A stretch of 64,000 bases of DNA from Arthrobacter sp. ZGTC412 (GCF_002929215.1 NZ_PJII01000001.1:310001-374000), one strand, 5' to 3'; shown: positions 18,235 through 27,153, counted from the first letter of the stretch. Made by a program: numbers and translations. Notes: a model not told the origin generated them from the sequence alone.

Positions 18235-19214
18235 CAGGACTCCTTCAGCCAGCCGGCCAGCTCAGCCGCCCAGTACGTCAGCACCATGTGGGCGCCTGCG
18301 CGGCGGATGCCCAGTACGGATTCGGTGATGGCTGCGCGCCTGTCGATCCAGCCGTTCGCGGCGGCGGCCTCGATCATGGCGTACTCCCCCGAAATCTGGT
18401 ACGCGGAAACAGGGACCGGACTCATCGCCGCCACGTCGGCAACAATGTCCAGGTAGCTCATGGCCGGCTTCACCATCACCACGTCCGCCCCCTCGGCGAG
18501 GTCGAGTTCCACCTCACGCAGGGCTTCGGTGCGGTTGCCCGCGTCCATCTGGTAGGTGCGCCGGTCGCCTTTGAGCTGGGAGTCCACAGCTTCCCGGAAC
18601 GGGCCGTAAAAGGCTGACGCGTACTTGGCGGCGTAGGCAATGACGGAGGTATTGGTGTGCCCTGCCTGGTCCAGGGCGGCGCGGATGGCTCCGACCTGGC
18701 CGTCCATCATGCCGGAGGGACCCAGCATGTGGGCACCGGCCTCTGCCTGCGCCACGGCCATTCGCGCGTAGATCTCCACTGTGCGGTCGTTGTCCACATA
18801 GCCCTCGGCGTCCAGCACGCCGCAGTGCCCGTGGTCGGTGAACTCGTCGAGGCAAACGTCGCTCATGATAACGAGGTCGTCGCCGACCTCTGCACGGACA
18901 TCCCTGATCGCCTTGTTCAGGACTCCTTCGGGGTCCAGTGAGGCTGTCCCCTCCGCGTCCCGGCTCTCGGGGATGCCGAACAGCATGATGCCGCCGAGGC
19001 CCAGCTCCACCGCTTCTGCCGCTGCCCGCTTCAGCGTGTCCGTGGTGTGCTGGACAACCCCGGGCATCGAAGTGATGGGGTTCGGCTCGCTGAGGCCCTC
19101 CCGGATAAAGGCCGGAAGGATCAGCTCAGCCGGGGCGACGCGGGTTTCAGCGGTCAGCCGGCGCATGGCCGGGGTGGTGCGCAGGCGGCGGGGGCGTTCG
19201 CTCGGGAATGTCAT
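18234..19214 (-). CDS. hemB: Delta-aminolevulinic acid dehydratase (porphobilinogen synthase)
   Basis: A 326-residue HemB condensing two 5-aminolevulinates into porphobilinogen. The Schiff-base lysines are in AYAAKYASAFYGPF and VMVKPAMSYLD. The metal-site segment is SDVCLDEFTDHGHCG: two of the three zinc cysteines of the E. coli type are present and the middle one is Asp, a mixed form. The start is ATG 19214 with AAGGA upstream; a longer reading to 19412 would give an unrelated Arg/Pro-rich lead and overlap hemD. It lies 58 nt after hemD and is coupled to the LLM gene. Confidence 0.95.
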   Translation of the reverse strand: MTFPSERPRRLRTTPAMRRLTAETRVAPAELILPAFIREGLSEPNPITSMPGVVQHTTDTLKRAAAEAVELGLGGIMLFGIPESRDAEGTASLDPEGVLNKAIRDVRAEVGDDLVIMSDVCLDEFTDHGHCGVLDAEGYVDNDRTVEIYARMAVAQAEAGAHMLGPSGMMDGQVGAIRAALDQAGHTNTSVIAYAAKYASAFYGPFREAVDSQLKGDRRTYQMDAGNRTEALREVELDLAEGADVVMVKPAMSYLDIVADVAAMSPVPVSAYQISGEYAMIEAAAANGWIDRRAAITESVLGIRRAGAHMVLTYWAAELAGWLKES

Positions 19215-19272
19215 GCTGTGTCCTTCATGGTGTCTGAAATCGGGTGATCCAACTGGCAGGTTTGGCGGCACG

Positions 19273-20175
19273 TCAGGGTGGTCCGCCGGCATTCCCGCCT
19301 GCGCCGAGTGCCGTTTCGACGGCGGCCACCAGCCCGCGGGGCGTGGGCTCAACGGCGGTTGCCGCAACGGCGAGGCCCAGCGCGGCGGCCTGTTCCGCCG
19401 TCGACCGTCCAATCACCACCAGGCGGCAGCCGTGCAGGGGCGAGAGGGCAGAGACCCGCCTGACGGCGCTGGGCGAAGCGGCCACCACTGCGTGGATCAG
19501 CCCGGCCGCGATATCGGCGGCGGCTGCTTCCGGCGCCAGGAGGGAGTACGACGGCGTCCGCCGTCCAGGTCCATCGTCCTCCAGCGGTATGGCCAGCCTG
19601 CGCTCCGCTGCCGCGGGATAGTCGACGGTGCAGTAGGCGGTCACTGCCGTGACGGTGCTGCCTGCCGCCGTCAGGCCCCCGGCGAGGCGTGCTGGTGCAA
19701 TGTCCGCCTGGGGAAGTAGCACCTTGCCGGCGCCGGCGGGCCATACCTCCAGCAGTCCTGCGGCCGACTGTTCGTTCCGGGGCGTCAGCGCCACCGGCAG
19801 CCCGGCGGCTTCGAGGAGCCTGCGGCAGGCCGGTCCTATCGCGGCGGTCCGGGTACCCGCGGGGATCCATTGCCGCAGCGTCAGGCCCCGTTCGGCTGCC
19901 TTGGCGTTGAGCACGTGGACAGTGGTGGCGCTGCTGATCACCAGCCAGTCGTACGCGCCGGCACCGAGCGCATCGCAGGCCACATCCAGGGAGTGCTGGT
20001 CCGCGGCACGTTCAAAGTCGATCAGGGGCAGCAGGAGGGCCACGGCGCCGGCCTCCTCGAGGGCCGCCACGAGAGGCAGTGAGCGTTCGGGGCTGCGCGT
20101 GATCAGTACCCGGGCCCCGTCAAGCGGCTTCCCGCCCACAGGCCCGGCGACGGCGCCGGTTGCGCTGTCCGCCAT
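19273..20175 (-). CDS. hemD: Uroporphyrinogen-III synthase
   Basis: A 300-residue HemD-type protein closing and inverting hydroxymethylbilane to uroporphyrinogen III. HemD sequences diverge widely; the call rests on GARVLITRSPERSLPLVAAL at the N-terminus, DWLVISSATTVHVL mid-protein, the bilobed length and the position after hemC. ATG 20175 is preferred because GGGGAGGG sits 6 nt upstream; the in-frame TTG at 20181 would abut that site. It follows hemC by 60 nt. Confidence 0.9.
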   Translation of the reverse strand: MADSATGAVAGPVGGKPLDGARVLITRSPERSLPLVAALEEAGAVALLLPLIDFERAADQHSLDVACDALGAGAYDWLVISSATTVHVLNAKAAERGLTLRQWIPAGTRTAAIGPACRRLLEAAGLPVALTPRNEQSAAGLLEVWPAGAGKVLLPQADIAPARLAGGLTAAGSTVTAVTAYCTVDYPAAAERRLAIPLEDDGPGRRTPSYSLLAPEAAAADIAAGLIHAVVAASPSAVRRVSALSPLHGCRLVVIGRSTAEQAAALGLAVAATAVEPTPRGLVAAVETALGAGGNAGGPP

Positions 20176-20235
20176 GGTCAACCCTCCCCGCGCAGGGGGT
20201 GCCGGACAGGGCGGGAAGGCAATACCATTGCCGGC

Positions 20236-21234
20236 TCAGGAAGCCTGCAGGTCTGCAATATCGGCGGCACCTGCGGCGAGGAGGACCTCAGCAAGTTCGA
20301 TGCCCAGCAGGGTGGCCCCTACTTCCGTGAGGCCGTCGGTGGCCCGCTTGTCCCGGACTGAAGCGGTGCCATCCACGGCACACACGACGGCCTCCAGGTG
20401 GAGCATGCTGCCCTTGCGGAAGGCGTAGGCGCCCACCGGTGCTGCGCAGCCGGCTTCGAGCCGGGCCAACAGGGCCCGTTCAGCGGTGACCGCAAGCCGG
20501 GTGTCGGGATCGTCCAGTGCGGCGAGTGCTTGCGCCAGCACTTCCCTGGATCCCTCGCCCGAGCCCGGCCGGGGCGGAGCGTCGGCCGTGCGGCATTCGA
20601 TAGCGAGCGACCCCTGGCCTGCAGCGGGAAGCATAACGTCCGTTTCGAGGAACTCACTGACGGTATCCAGCCGGCCGATGCGCTCCAGGCCCGCTGCAGC
20701 GAGAACCACGGCATCGAGGTCGCAGGACTTCCCCGCAACCACCTGGTCGGTGGCGTTGCCCGGAAGGCCGGGCACCCGGCCCAGGCGGGTGTCCACGTTG
20801 CCGCGAATATCCACGATCTCAAGATCAGGCCGGGCGGTGCGGAGCTGGGCTGCACGGCGTGGCGAGCCCGTTCCTACAGTGGCACCGGAAGGGAGATCGG
20901 CAAGTTTGAGCCCGTCACGGGCACAGAGGACATCGCGGACGTCCACCCGCTTCGGTGTAGCCGCCAGGCTGAGCCCCACTGCGGCGCCGGTGGGCAGGTC
21001 CTTGAGCGAGTGGATCGCCACATCGCACTCGTCGCGCAGCAGCGCGTCCCGCAGGGCGGCGACGAAAACGCCCGTGCCGCCCATCTGGGACAACGAACCG
21101 GTGAGGACGTCACCGTCGGTCCGGATGTGGACGAGCTCCACGGCGAAGCCTCCGACCGCGGCGAGCTGGTCAGCGGTCTGCTGCGTCTGGGTCAGCGCCA
21201 GTTTGCTGGCGCGGGTTCCTATGCGGACTGTCAC
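20236..21234 (-). CDS. hemC: Porphobilinogen deaminase (hydroxymethylbilane synthase)
   Basis: A 332-residue HemC that polymerises four porphobilinogens. The N-terminus MTVRIGTRASKLALTQTQQ and the segment SLKDLPT are diagnostic. The dipyrromethane-cofactor Cys is in LEAGCAAPVGAYA. The start is GTG 21234, overlapping the hemH stop as GTGA, which indicates tight coupling. Confidence 0.96.
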   Translation of the reverse strand: MTVRIGTRASKLALTQTQQTADQLAAVGGFAVELVHIRTDGDVLTGSLSQMGGTGVFVAALRDALLRDECDVAIHSLKDLPTGAAVGLSLAATPKRVDVRDVLCARDGLKLADLPSGATVGTGSPRRAAQLRTARPDLEIVDIRGNVDTRLGRVPGLPGNATDQVVAGKSCDLDAVVLAAAGLERIGRLDTVSEFLETDVMLPAAGQGSLAIECRTADAPPRPGSGEGSREVLAQALAALDDPDTRLAVTAERALLARLEAGCAAPVGAYAFRKGSMLHLEAVVCAVDGTASVRDKRATDGLTEVGATLLGIELAEVLLAAGAADIADLQAS

Positions 21235-22538
21235 TGCTGCGGCGCTCCCGCGGCGGCGCCGGACTGGACAGTGCCGGACTGACTGGCCGCTGACTGGCCT
21301 GCAGCGGGTTCACTCGGGTAGGGATCGTGGCCGGTGCCTACGGTGGTGTCCGCTGCGGCAATGGTGGGCTTTTCACCGCGGAAGTTCGCGCAGCATCCCG
21401 GACGGCAGACGTCGTACCACGGGCCAAGGCCGGTCAGGGCAGGGCGGTCGCTGATGTTGTTGGCGACGGTACGTTCGGAAATCAGGTCCACCATGCCGTT
21501 GACGAACTTGCGGTGCGTGCCGGGCGTAGGGACGCGGGTGGCGGTGAGACCGAGGTTTGCGCAGGTCTCCAGGGCTTCCGTGTCCAGGTCCCAGACAACT
21601 TCCATGTGGTCGCTGACAAACCCGAGGGGCACAATAACGATGCCCTTGACGCCCTGGCCCGCGAGCTCCTCGATGGCGTCGTTGATGTCCGGCTCAAGCC
21701 ACGGCACGTGCGGGGCGCCTGATCGGGACTGGTAGACAAGGGACCAGGGGGCAGTAAGGCCTGACTCCTCTTCCACACGCTTGATCACGGCGGCAGCGGT
21801 GGCGAGGTGCTGGGCAACGTACGCCGAGCCCTCTTCGAATTCGCGGGGCTCGTCCTCGGACCGGCCTGCCGCGTCCGCGTCCCGGGTCGGGATCGAGTGG
21901 GTGGCGAACAGGATCTGGACCGGCGCGTCGGGCGTGCCTGCAGCTGCGAGCTGTTTCCGGACCTCCGCCAGGCCTGCAGCGGTGCCTTCGATGAAGGGCT
22001 CCACGAAACCGGGGTGGTCGAAGTACTGGCGCACCTTGTCCACCTCGAGCCGGCCGTCCAGGCCTGTTTCCGTCAGTGCCATGCCAATGTCCTCGCGGTA
22101 CTGGCGGCAGCTGGAGTAACAGGAGTAGGCACTGGTGGTGATCATGAGCAGGCGGCGGTGCCCGGCGTCGTACGCGTCCTGCAGGGTCTGCGGGATGTAC
22201 GGGGCCCAGTTGCGGTTGCCCCACAGAACTGGAAGGTCGATGCCCTGGGCGGCGAGCTCTGCCTCAAGGGCTGCCTTGAGCTCGCGGTTCTGCTGGTTAA
22301 TGGGGCTGATGCCGCCGTTGGCGCGGTAGTGGTGCGAAACTTCCTCGAGCCGTTCGTCCGGGATGCCGCGGCCGCGCGTGACGTTGCGGAGGAACGGAAT
22401 GACGTCCTCCTGCCCTTCCGGCCCGCCGAAGGAAGCGAGGAGGACGGCGTCGTAGTTCTTCGGAGCCATCCGGCCGGCCTCAGTAACGGGATTCACGGCG
22501 GTAAGTTCTGCCGGGTCCCGTGCCTCGAGGGGGCTCAT
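21231..22538 (-). CDS. hemH: Coproporphyrin III ferrochelatase (CpfC/HemH)
   Basis: A 435-residue ferrochelatase. Catalytic His is in ATHSIP and Glu in DHMEVVWDLD. In an organism with HemQ and HemY, this enzyme inserts iron into coproporphyrin III rather than protoporphyrin IX (established for Actinobacteria). Cysteines in AYSCYSSCRQY and WYDVCRPGCCANF could ligate the [2Fe-2S] cluster known in actinobacterial ferrochelatases; exact ligands are not assigned. The C-terminal 45 residues are Ala/Gln/Ser-rich. The start is ATG 22538, in an ATGA overlap with hemQ; upstream extension runs inside hemQ. Confidence 0.95.
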   Translation of the reverse strand: MSPLEARDPAELTAVNPVTEAGRMAPKNYDAVLLASFGGPEGQEDVIPFLRNVTRGRGIPDERLEEVSHHYRANGGISPINQQNRELKAALEAELAAQGIDLPVLWGNRNWAPYIPQTLQDAYDAGHRRLLMITTSAYSCYSSCRQYREDIGMALTETGLDGRLEVDKVRQYFDHPGFVEPFIEGTAAGLAEVRKQLAAAGTPDAPVQILFATHSIPTRDADAAGRSEDEPREFEEGSAYVAQHLATAAAVIKRVEEESGLTAPWSLVYQSRSGAPHVPWLEPDINDAIEELAGQGVKGIVIVPLGFVSDHMEVVWDLDTEALETCANLGLTATRVPTPGTHRKFVNGMVDLISERTVANNISDRPALTGLGPWYDVCRPGCCANFRGEKPTIAAADTTVGTGHDPYPSEPAAGQSAASQSGTVQSGAAAGAPQQ

Positions 22539-23236
22539 GCCAGCACCTCTGCAACTTCTGCCGGAGAAATGCGGCGTCCGGTGTAGAAGGGGATCTCCTC
22601 CCGGACGTGGTTGCGTGCTTCCGTGGCGCGCAGGTGGCGCATCAGGTCCACCAGGTCCACGAGCTCCGGCGCCTCCAGTCCCAGGATCCATTCCCAGTCG
22701 CCCAGGGCAAAGGAAGAAACTGTGTTGGAAATGACCTGCGGGAAGTCTCGGCCCAGCAGGCCATGATCACGGAGCATCTTGCCGCGCTCGGCGTCGGGCA
22801 GGATGTACCACTCGTAGGAGCGCACGAACGGGTAGACGCACAGCCACTCGGCCGGTGCGACGCCCCGGGAGTACGCGGGGGTGTGGTTCTTGGCAAACTC
22901 GGCCTCACGGTGCACGCCCATGGCGGACCAGACGATGTCGGTTCCGGCAAAGAGGGTGCTGCGGCGGATATCGCGGATGGCCTGCTGCAGCGCTTCCGGC
23001 TTGGGGCCGTGGAGCCACACCATCACGTCAGCATCTGCGCGCATCGCGGAAACGTCGTAGCTGCCGCGGTGAGTGACACCGGCCTGGGCGAGACGTTCAA
23101 GCAGGGCCTCGAAGTCGGCGGCAGCATCTGCACTGCGGATCAGCGCCTCGGAACGCTTGAAAACCGTCCAAAGGGTGAAAAACTGCTCGACTGATTCTTC
23201 GGTTTTAGTGACAGATTCGGCAGAAGTGTGGCTCAT
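22535..23236 (-). CDS. hemQ: Coproheme decarboxylase (ChdC/HemQ)
   Basis: A 233-residue chlorite-dismutase-family protein that turns coproheme into heme b, the last step of the coproporphyrin-dependent route. Tyr135 in YPFVRSYEWY, His118 in AKNHTPAY and His158 in MLRDHGLL fall at the positions of the catalytic Tyr, actinobacterial distal His and proximal His described for corynebacterial ChdC. Its presence fixes the pathway type for the cluster. It heads the run hemQ-hemH-hemC-hemD-hemB-LLM-hemL. A palindrome at 23283-23299 lies upstream. No strong Shine-Dalgarno is seen before ATG 23236. Confidence 0.96.
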   Translation of the reverse strand: MSHTSAESVTKTEESVEQFFTLWTVFKRSEALIRSADAAADFEALLERLAQAGVTHRGSYDVSAMRADADVMVWLHGPKPEALQQAIRDIRRSTLFAGTDIVWSAMGVHREAEFAKNHTPAYSRGVAPAEWLCVYPFVRSYEWYILPDAERGKMLRDHGLLGRDFPQVISNTVSSFALGDWEWILGLEAPELVDLVDLMRHLRATEARNHVREEIPFYTGRRISPAEVAEVLA

Positions 23237-23282
23237 GGTTACAAGTTTGCCCCTTCGTACCCGTCAAGTCGAAACCAGCGAG

Positions 23283-23299
23283 TTCTACGGCGCGTAGAA
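23283..23299. promoter_or_regulatory. 17-bp palindrome upstream of hemQ
   Basis: TTCTACG-N3-CGTAGAA is a perfect inverted repeat, 47-63 bp before the hemQ ATG and in its likely promoter region. A related half-conserved sequence (11 of 17 positions) lies in the hemA promoter at 27117-27133. I propose an operator for a heme- or iron-responsive regulator; the regulator is not identified. Confidence 0.5.
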
Positions 23300-23348
23300 G
23301 TGCTCAATGTCACAGCAGTGTCAGTTTTCCCGCGCTCCGGAAGCCGGA

Positions 23349-24377
23349 CTAGGGATTCCGCAGACGGAAGAAGACCAGTCCGGCAGCACCGGCAACCCCT
23401 ACCAGCCCGGAGCCAAGCCACACCAGGGCACTTTTCGGTTCCGGCTGCGCTTTGAGCGTCGCGCTGCTGCGGACAGGGTTGCCAGGGATGGCGGCGGTGT
23501 ACGGCGTCCACCCTGCCCGGGTCTGCGGCACAGAGTAAATCGGCACGTATGCTGCCTGTCCGCCAACCGGAGCCGTCCCGGGCGCGGTAGGTTCACCTGC
23601 CGCGGCATCGGCCGCGGGCTGGTCCTTTCCCGTTACGGGGAGGTCACCGGCCACGGCTGATTCGGGCGAGGCAGGCTGTGCCGGCGTCGTCCCGCCTGAC
23701 TCTGCGGCCACGTCCGGGGTTGCAGGGGTGCCGGGGGCCCCGGCGGCAGGCGTTTCCGGCACGGCAGCGGGGACTGAGGGCGCAGTGCCAGGCGCAGTCC
23801 CCGACGACGCGGGAGCGGAGGTTGCCGGGGCAGACGCCGCTGGGTGGCTGGATGAGGGGGCAGACGCCGGTGGGCGGCTGGCTGCCGGAGCGCTGGATGA
23901 GGGGGCGCTGGATGCCGGGGCGCTGGAGGTCGGAACCGGGGATGCCGTGGCAGTGGGCGCAGGCATTGGGGCCGGCTTCTCCGTAGCCGTCACGGCCGGC
24001 CGAAGGGCTGAGGGAACCGCGGACGCGGAAGGAGAAGCAATTGGGCCTGGACTGGCAGGCGGGGAATCCTTACCCTTGCCTGAAGGACCCTTGTTGACGT
24101 TCTTCCCTTCGCGGTTCCGGCCGGGCGCGTCCTCGCGCAATGCAGCAGACTGGCCCTTTAGCTGGGCCACCACCGGGAGGGATTGTGTGTCCACGGCAGG
24201 GACCGCGGGGTCACCGGGGTCGGGCGATCCCTCGGTGGCTTGGGACGCCGGGACGCCTGTGGCTAGAACCAGTACCGCTCCGATTGCAGCGGCTGCTGCG
24301 CCGCGTCGGATTCCCCCATTGGTACCGGTCCGGGACATGGAAAGCTCGGGCCTGTTGTGAACCATAGTCATCGACAC
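23349..24377 (-). CDS. Ser/Ala/Pro-rich surface protein with C-terminal membrane anchor, within the heme cluster
   Basis: A protein of up to 342 residues that I cannot assign to a family. A signal sequence (GAAAAAIGAVLVLATGVPASQA) is followed by about 200 residues dominated by Pro, Ala, Ser and Thr, then a membrane helix at about 317-337 and a short Arg-containing tail. LPVTG occurs at 246-250, but 65 residues before the helix, so it is not a normal sortase signal. The start is uncertain: GTG 24377, ATG 24371, 24365 or 24338 are possible; 24338 gives the neatest signal peptide. It lies between hemY and hemQ on the same strand. Tail topology suggests an anchored extracellular stalk. Confidence 0.65.
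   Translation of the reverse strand: MSMTMVHNRPELSMSRTGTNGGIRRGAAAAAIGAVLVLATGVPASQATEGSPDPGDPAVPAVDTQSLPVVAQLKGQSAALREDAPGRNREGKNVNKGPSGKGKDSPPASPGPIASPSASAVPSALRPAVTATEKPAPMPAPTATASPVPTSSAPASSAPSSSAPAASRPPASAPSSSHPAASAPATSAPASSGTAPGTAPSVPAAVPETPAAGAPGTPATPDVAAESGGTTPAQPASPESAVAGDLPVTGKDQPAADAAAGEPTAPGTAPVGGQAAYVPIYSVPQTRAGWTPYTAAIPGNPVRSSATLKAQPEPKSALVWLGSGLVGVAGAAGLVFFRLRNP
23840..23940 (-). repeat. Imperfect tandem repeats encoding Ser/Ala/Pro stretch
   Basis: Short units on the theme SSAPA/ASAP recur in the coding strand; on the + strand, GCTGGATG and GGGGGC blocks repeat. Likely prone to length variation. Confidence 0.6.
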
Positions 24378-24476
24378 TAACCATTTGGCCAGCCGATTTG
24401 AAAACCACTGAAGTGTGGAACGACAGCCCGGAACAGCAACGTTTTACACTGCTGTCCCGCTGACCAGCGACGACGC

Positions 24477-25898
24477 TCAGCTGGTCAGATTCCGGATTTG
24501 CGTCACCGTGTCGGACACCACTGCGGCGAGTCCGTTCCCGGCCACCCAGCCACCCACCACGGCGAGATCACCAGCCGCGTTGCACGCTTCCCGGATTGCC
24601 GTCACTTTGGCACGGTGTCCGACGGCCGCAAAAGGCAGGGAGCCGCGCCACCGGACAACGTCCCACTCCACAACGTCCTGCCGGCTGATGCCAACGTCCA
24701 GCAGGGCCGATGCATCGCGAAGCGACGCTGCCAGGAGCTCATCGTCAGTATCCGGCCCACCGGGCTGGTTGCCGGCGCCGTCAACGCGGCCGTAGGAGAG
24801 CCGGATGACATGCCGTCCGGAACCTGCGGCGGCCGCCAGCCAATCCCACTTGCCGGTGGCGTGCGTCAGGGCCTTTGCCTGGACGCCGGGAGTTTGCGGT
24901 GCAACGAGGATGCCGGTGCCGCGGGGACGGCGGTCCAGTTCGGGCTTGTCCAGGATCAGGGTGACGAGCTGCACGTCGGGCCCCGGGACCGGTTGCTTCC
25001 CAGCAATGGCCGGGACTGCTTTTTCCAGCAGTCCGACGGCGGCCGGACCCTCCACTGCCACCGCCAGCAGCCCGGCGTCGTACGTTTTTTCCCCGGCGCC
25101 TACGCGCCACCCTTCGGAAGTCCGGGAGACGGACGTTGCGCGCGTGCCGGGCAGGAGTGTCACGCCCCGACGGCGGAGGTCGCTGACCAGGGCGCCAACC
25201 AGGGTGTGCATGCCACCTTCCAGGCCCGCGACGGCGGCGCCAGCCTTGGCCGGACCGCTGCTGTTGCGCCGTTGGGAAGCCACGGCCGCGGCCAGGGAAC
25301 CATGCTGCCGGAGTCCGGCGCGGAGCCCGGGGGCCACCATGTCGACGTCGAGAAGTTTCGGATCAGCGGAGTGGACGCCGCCCACAACGGGCTCTACCAG
25401 CCGCTCCAAAACCCGCCGTCCCATGCGTGCCCTGACAAGCGCGGACACACTGACAACGTCCGCGGCCGTGCCGATGGACGCAGGCAGGACCCTGTCCAGG
25501 GAAGCGCGGAGCGAGCCAAGCAGGCCCAGGGACCGGCGGACTTCGGGGTCCCAGGGGTTGGCCGGAATCCCCAAAACGCCGGTCTTGGGAAGTTCGCGCG
25601 GACCGTCCGGGAGCTGGACCCAGGCGCCGCCGGGCCGCGGCGCAACAATCCTGTCCGAAAGGCCCAGTTCCCCGGCGAGGTTCGCGACGGCGTCGGACCG
25701 GGTGGCGAACGACTCGGCGCCGCTGTCCAGTGTGAGGCCCGCTACAACATGGCTGCCCACGCAGCCGCCCCACTCCACGCTGGCCTCCAGGACTGTGACC
25801 CGGTGCCCGGCGGCGGCCAGCTCCCGCGCGGAGAGGAGACCTGAGATCCCGCCGCCCAGCACCAGCGCGGATTGGGCACCAGCCGGGTGAGTCGCCAC
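24477..25898 (-). CDS. hemY: Coproporphyrinogen III oxidase, HemY-type (CgoX)
   Basis: A 473-residue FAD amine-oxidase-fold enzyme. The N-terminal dinucleotide motif is LVLGGGISGLLSARELAAAG. In Gram-positive coproporphyrin-dependent pathways HemY oxidises coproporphyrinogen III to coproporphyrin III with O2; this annotation follows from the adjacent HemQ and HemH. It starts 2 nt after the hemE stop, so the two are co-translated. Other C-terminal motifs include VVGGWVAGNGLAAVVSDT, the FAD-closing segment. I see no separate hemG or hemN in the window. Confidence 0.93.
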   Translation of the reverse strand: MATHPAGAQSALVLGGGISGLLSARELAAAGHRVTVLEASVEWGGCVGSHVVAGLTLDSGAESFATRSDAVANLAGELGLSDRIVAPRPGGAWVQLPDGPRELPKTGVLGIPANPWDPEVRRSLGLLGSLRASLDRVLPASIGTAADVVSVSALVRARMGRRVLERLVEPVVGGVHSADPKLLDVDMVAPGLRAGLRQHGSLAAAVASQRRNSSGPAKAGAAVAGLEGGMHTLVGALVSDLRRRGVTLLPGTRATSVSRTSEGWRVGAGEKTYDAGLLAVAVEGPAAVGLLEKAVPAIAGKQPVPGPDVQLVTLILDKPELDRRPRGTGILVAPQTPGVQAKALTHATGKWDWLAAAAGSGRHVIRLSYGRVDGAGNQPGGPDTDDELLAASLRDASALLDVGISRQDVVEWDVVRWRGSLPFAAVGHRAKVTAIREACNAAGDLAVVGGWVAGNGLAAVVSDTVTQIRNLTS

Positions 25899-25900
25899 CG

Positions 25901-26995
25901 CTACTCCGGCGAGATGGAGTGGATGAGCTCTACAACCCGGGTGAGGACGGCGGGGTCGGTCTCGGGGGGAACGCCGTGGCCAAGGTTGAGGACGTGTCCG
26001 GGTGCGGCTGCTCCGGCTTCGATAACCGAGCGGACGTGGGCTTCCAGGATTGCCCAGGGGGCGGAGAGGAGGGCCGGGTCGATGTTGCCCTGCAGCGGGA
26101 CCGATCCGCCCAGCCTGCGGTTGGCCTCGTCCAGCGGCAGGCGATAGTCAACACCCACCACGTCCACGCCTACGTCCCGCATGGCGACAAGAAGCTCGGA
26201 GGTGCCGGTGCCGAAGTGGATGAGCGGCGCGCCCAGGTGCCGCACGTGGTCAAGGGCACGCGTGGATGCCGGAGCCACGAAATTTTTGTAGTCGGCCAGG
26301 CCCAGGGAGCCTGCCCACGAGTCGAACAGCTGCCCCGCAGAGGCGCCGGCCTGCAGCTGGGCCTGCAGGAACATGCCGGACGCGTCGGCTGCCCAGTTGG
26401 CGAGGGCACGCCAGGTCTCCGGGTCTGCGTGCATCATGGTGCGGGGCCCGAGGTGGTCGCGGGACGGCTTGCCCTCCACCATGTAGGCCGCGAGGGTGAA
26501 GGGAGCCCCGGCGAAGCCAATCAGCGGGGTGCTCCCGAGTTCGGCCACCGTGAGGCGGACCGCTTCTCGGATGGGTTCAAGCGCCTCCCAGGTCAGCTGC
26601 GGCAGGGCGGCAACGTCGGCGGCGGTCCGCACGGGCTTGTCCAGGACCGGACCTACCCCGGGCACGATGTCGACGCCGACGCCTGCCAGCTTCAACGGGA
26701 TAACGATGTCGGAAAAGAAGATGCCTGCGTCCACGTCGTGGCGGCGGACCGGCTGGAGTGTGATCTCCGAAGCAAGCTCCGGCCGCAGGCAGGAGTCCAG
26801 CATGGCGATGCCTTCACGGACCTTGAGGTACTCAGGAAGGGAGCGCCCGGCCTGCCGCATGAACCAGACGGGGCGGCGGGATGGCTTCCCACCCCGGTAG
26901 GCCGTGATCAGCGGCGAGTCTGCGGTGCGGCCATCCACCAGTGGATGGCCTGCAGCAAGGGCGCCGGCAGCGGACGTGGCAGGGCTGGAAGTCAT
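25901..26995 (-). CDS. hemE: Uroporphyrinogen decarboxylase
   Basis: A 364-residue TIM-barrel enzyme that decarboxylates uroporphyrinogen III to coproporphyrinogen III. The signature PVWFMRQAGRSLPEY is present, as are IIFSD-type segment AGIFFSDIVIPLKLAGVGV and GFAGAPFTLAAYMVEG. The start is ATG 26995; a reading to 27082 adds a hydrophobic stretch that crosses the promoter region. CACAAT lies 7 nt before the ATG and may be a -10 for a near-leaderless mRNA. It heads hemE-hemY and is divergent from hemA. Confidence 0.95.
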   Translation of the reverse strand: MTSSPATSAAGALAAGHPLVDGRTADSPLITAYRGGKPSRRPVWFMRQAGRSLPEYLKVREGIAMLDSCLRPELASEITLQPVRRHDVDAGIFFSDIVIPLKLAGVGVDIVPGVGPVLDKPVRTAADVAALPQLTWEALEPIREAVRLTVAELGSTPLIGFAGAPFTLAAYMVEGKPSRDHLGPRTMMHADPETWRALANWAADASGMFLQAQLQAGASAGQLFDSWAGSLGLADYKNFVAPASTRALDHVRHLGAPLIHFGTGTSELLVAMRDVGVDVVGVDYRLPLDEANRRLGGSVPLQGNIDPALLSAPWAILEAHVRSVIEAGAAAPGHVLNLGHGVPPETDPAVLTRVVELIHSISPE

Positions 26996-27116
26996 GCCTT
27001 CGATTGTGCCCAAAAACAGCAGTAAAAGATAACGACAGGCTGTCACGCGAGGGGCACCTGCCCACGCCGTGGCAGGAATCACAGCGCAGGCCGCCCGCTT
27101 CGGCGCCGGACAGTTG

Positions 27117-27133
27117 TTCTACCGAGGAACGAA
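27117..27133. promoter_or_regulatory. Hem-box-like sequence in the hemA promoter
   Basis: TTCTACCGAGGAACGAA matches the hemQ palindrome at 11 of 17 positions, with both TTCTAC and GAA ends kept. It also contains GTTC-N7-GAAC (27116-27130). It lies just upstream of the hemA -10 box, a suitable place for repression or activation. Confidence 0.35.
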
Positions 27134-27138
27134 AAAGC

Positions 27139-27153
27139 TATGATTGACCTGCT
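27139..27153 (+). promoter_or_regulatory. hemA promoter -10 box
   Basis: TATGAT at 27139-27144, 9 nt before the GTG start, implying a leader of 0-3 nt. TTGTTC at 27114-27119 is a possible but widely spaced (19 bp) -35. Confidence 0.5.

Noticed and set aside
18234-19412. HemB with a 66-residue N-terminal extension
   Set aside because: The extension is Arg/Pro-rich, overlaps hemD, and ATG 19214 has a good AAGGA site and family-typical start.
23627-23641. LPVTG as a sortase cell-wall sorting signal
   Set aside because: The motif is about 65 residues before the membrane helix; sorting signals have the helix immediately after it.
23840-23940. Possible CRISPR-like or mobile repeat array
   Set aside because: The units are short, in frame and encode Ser/Ala/Pro residues; no spacers of constant length.
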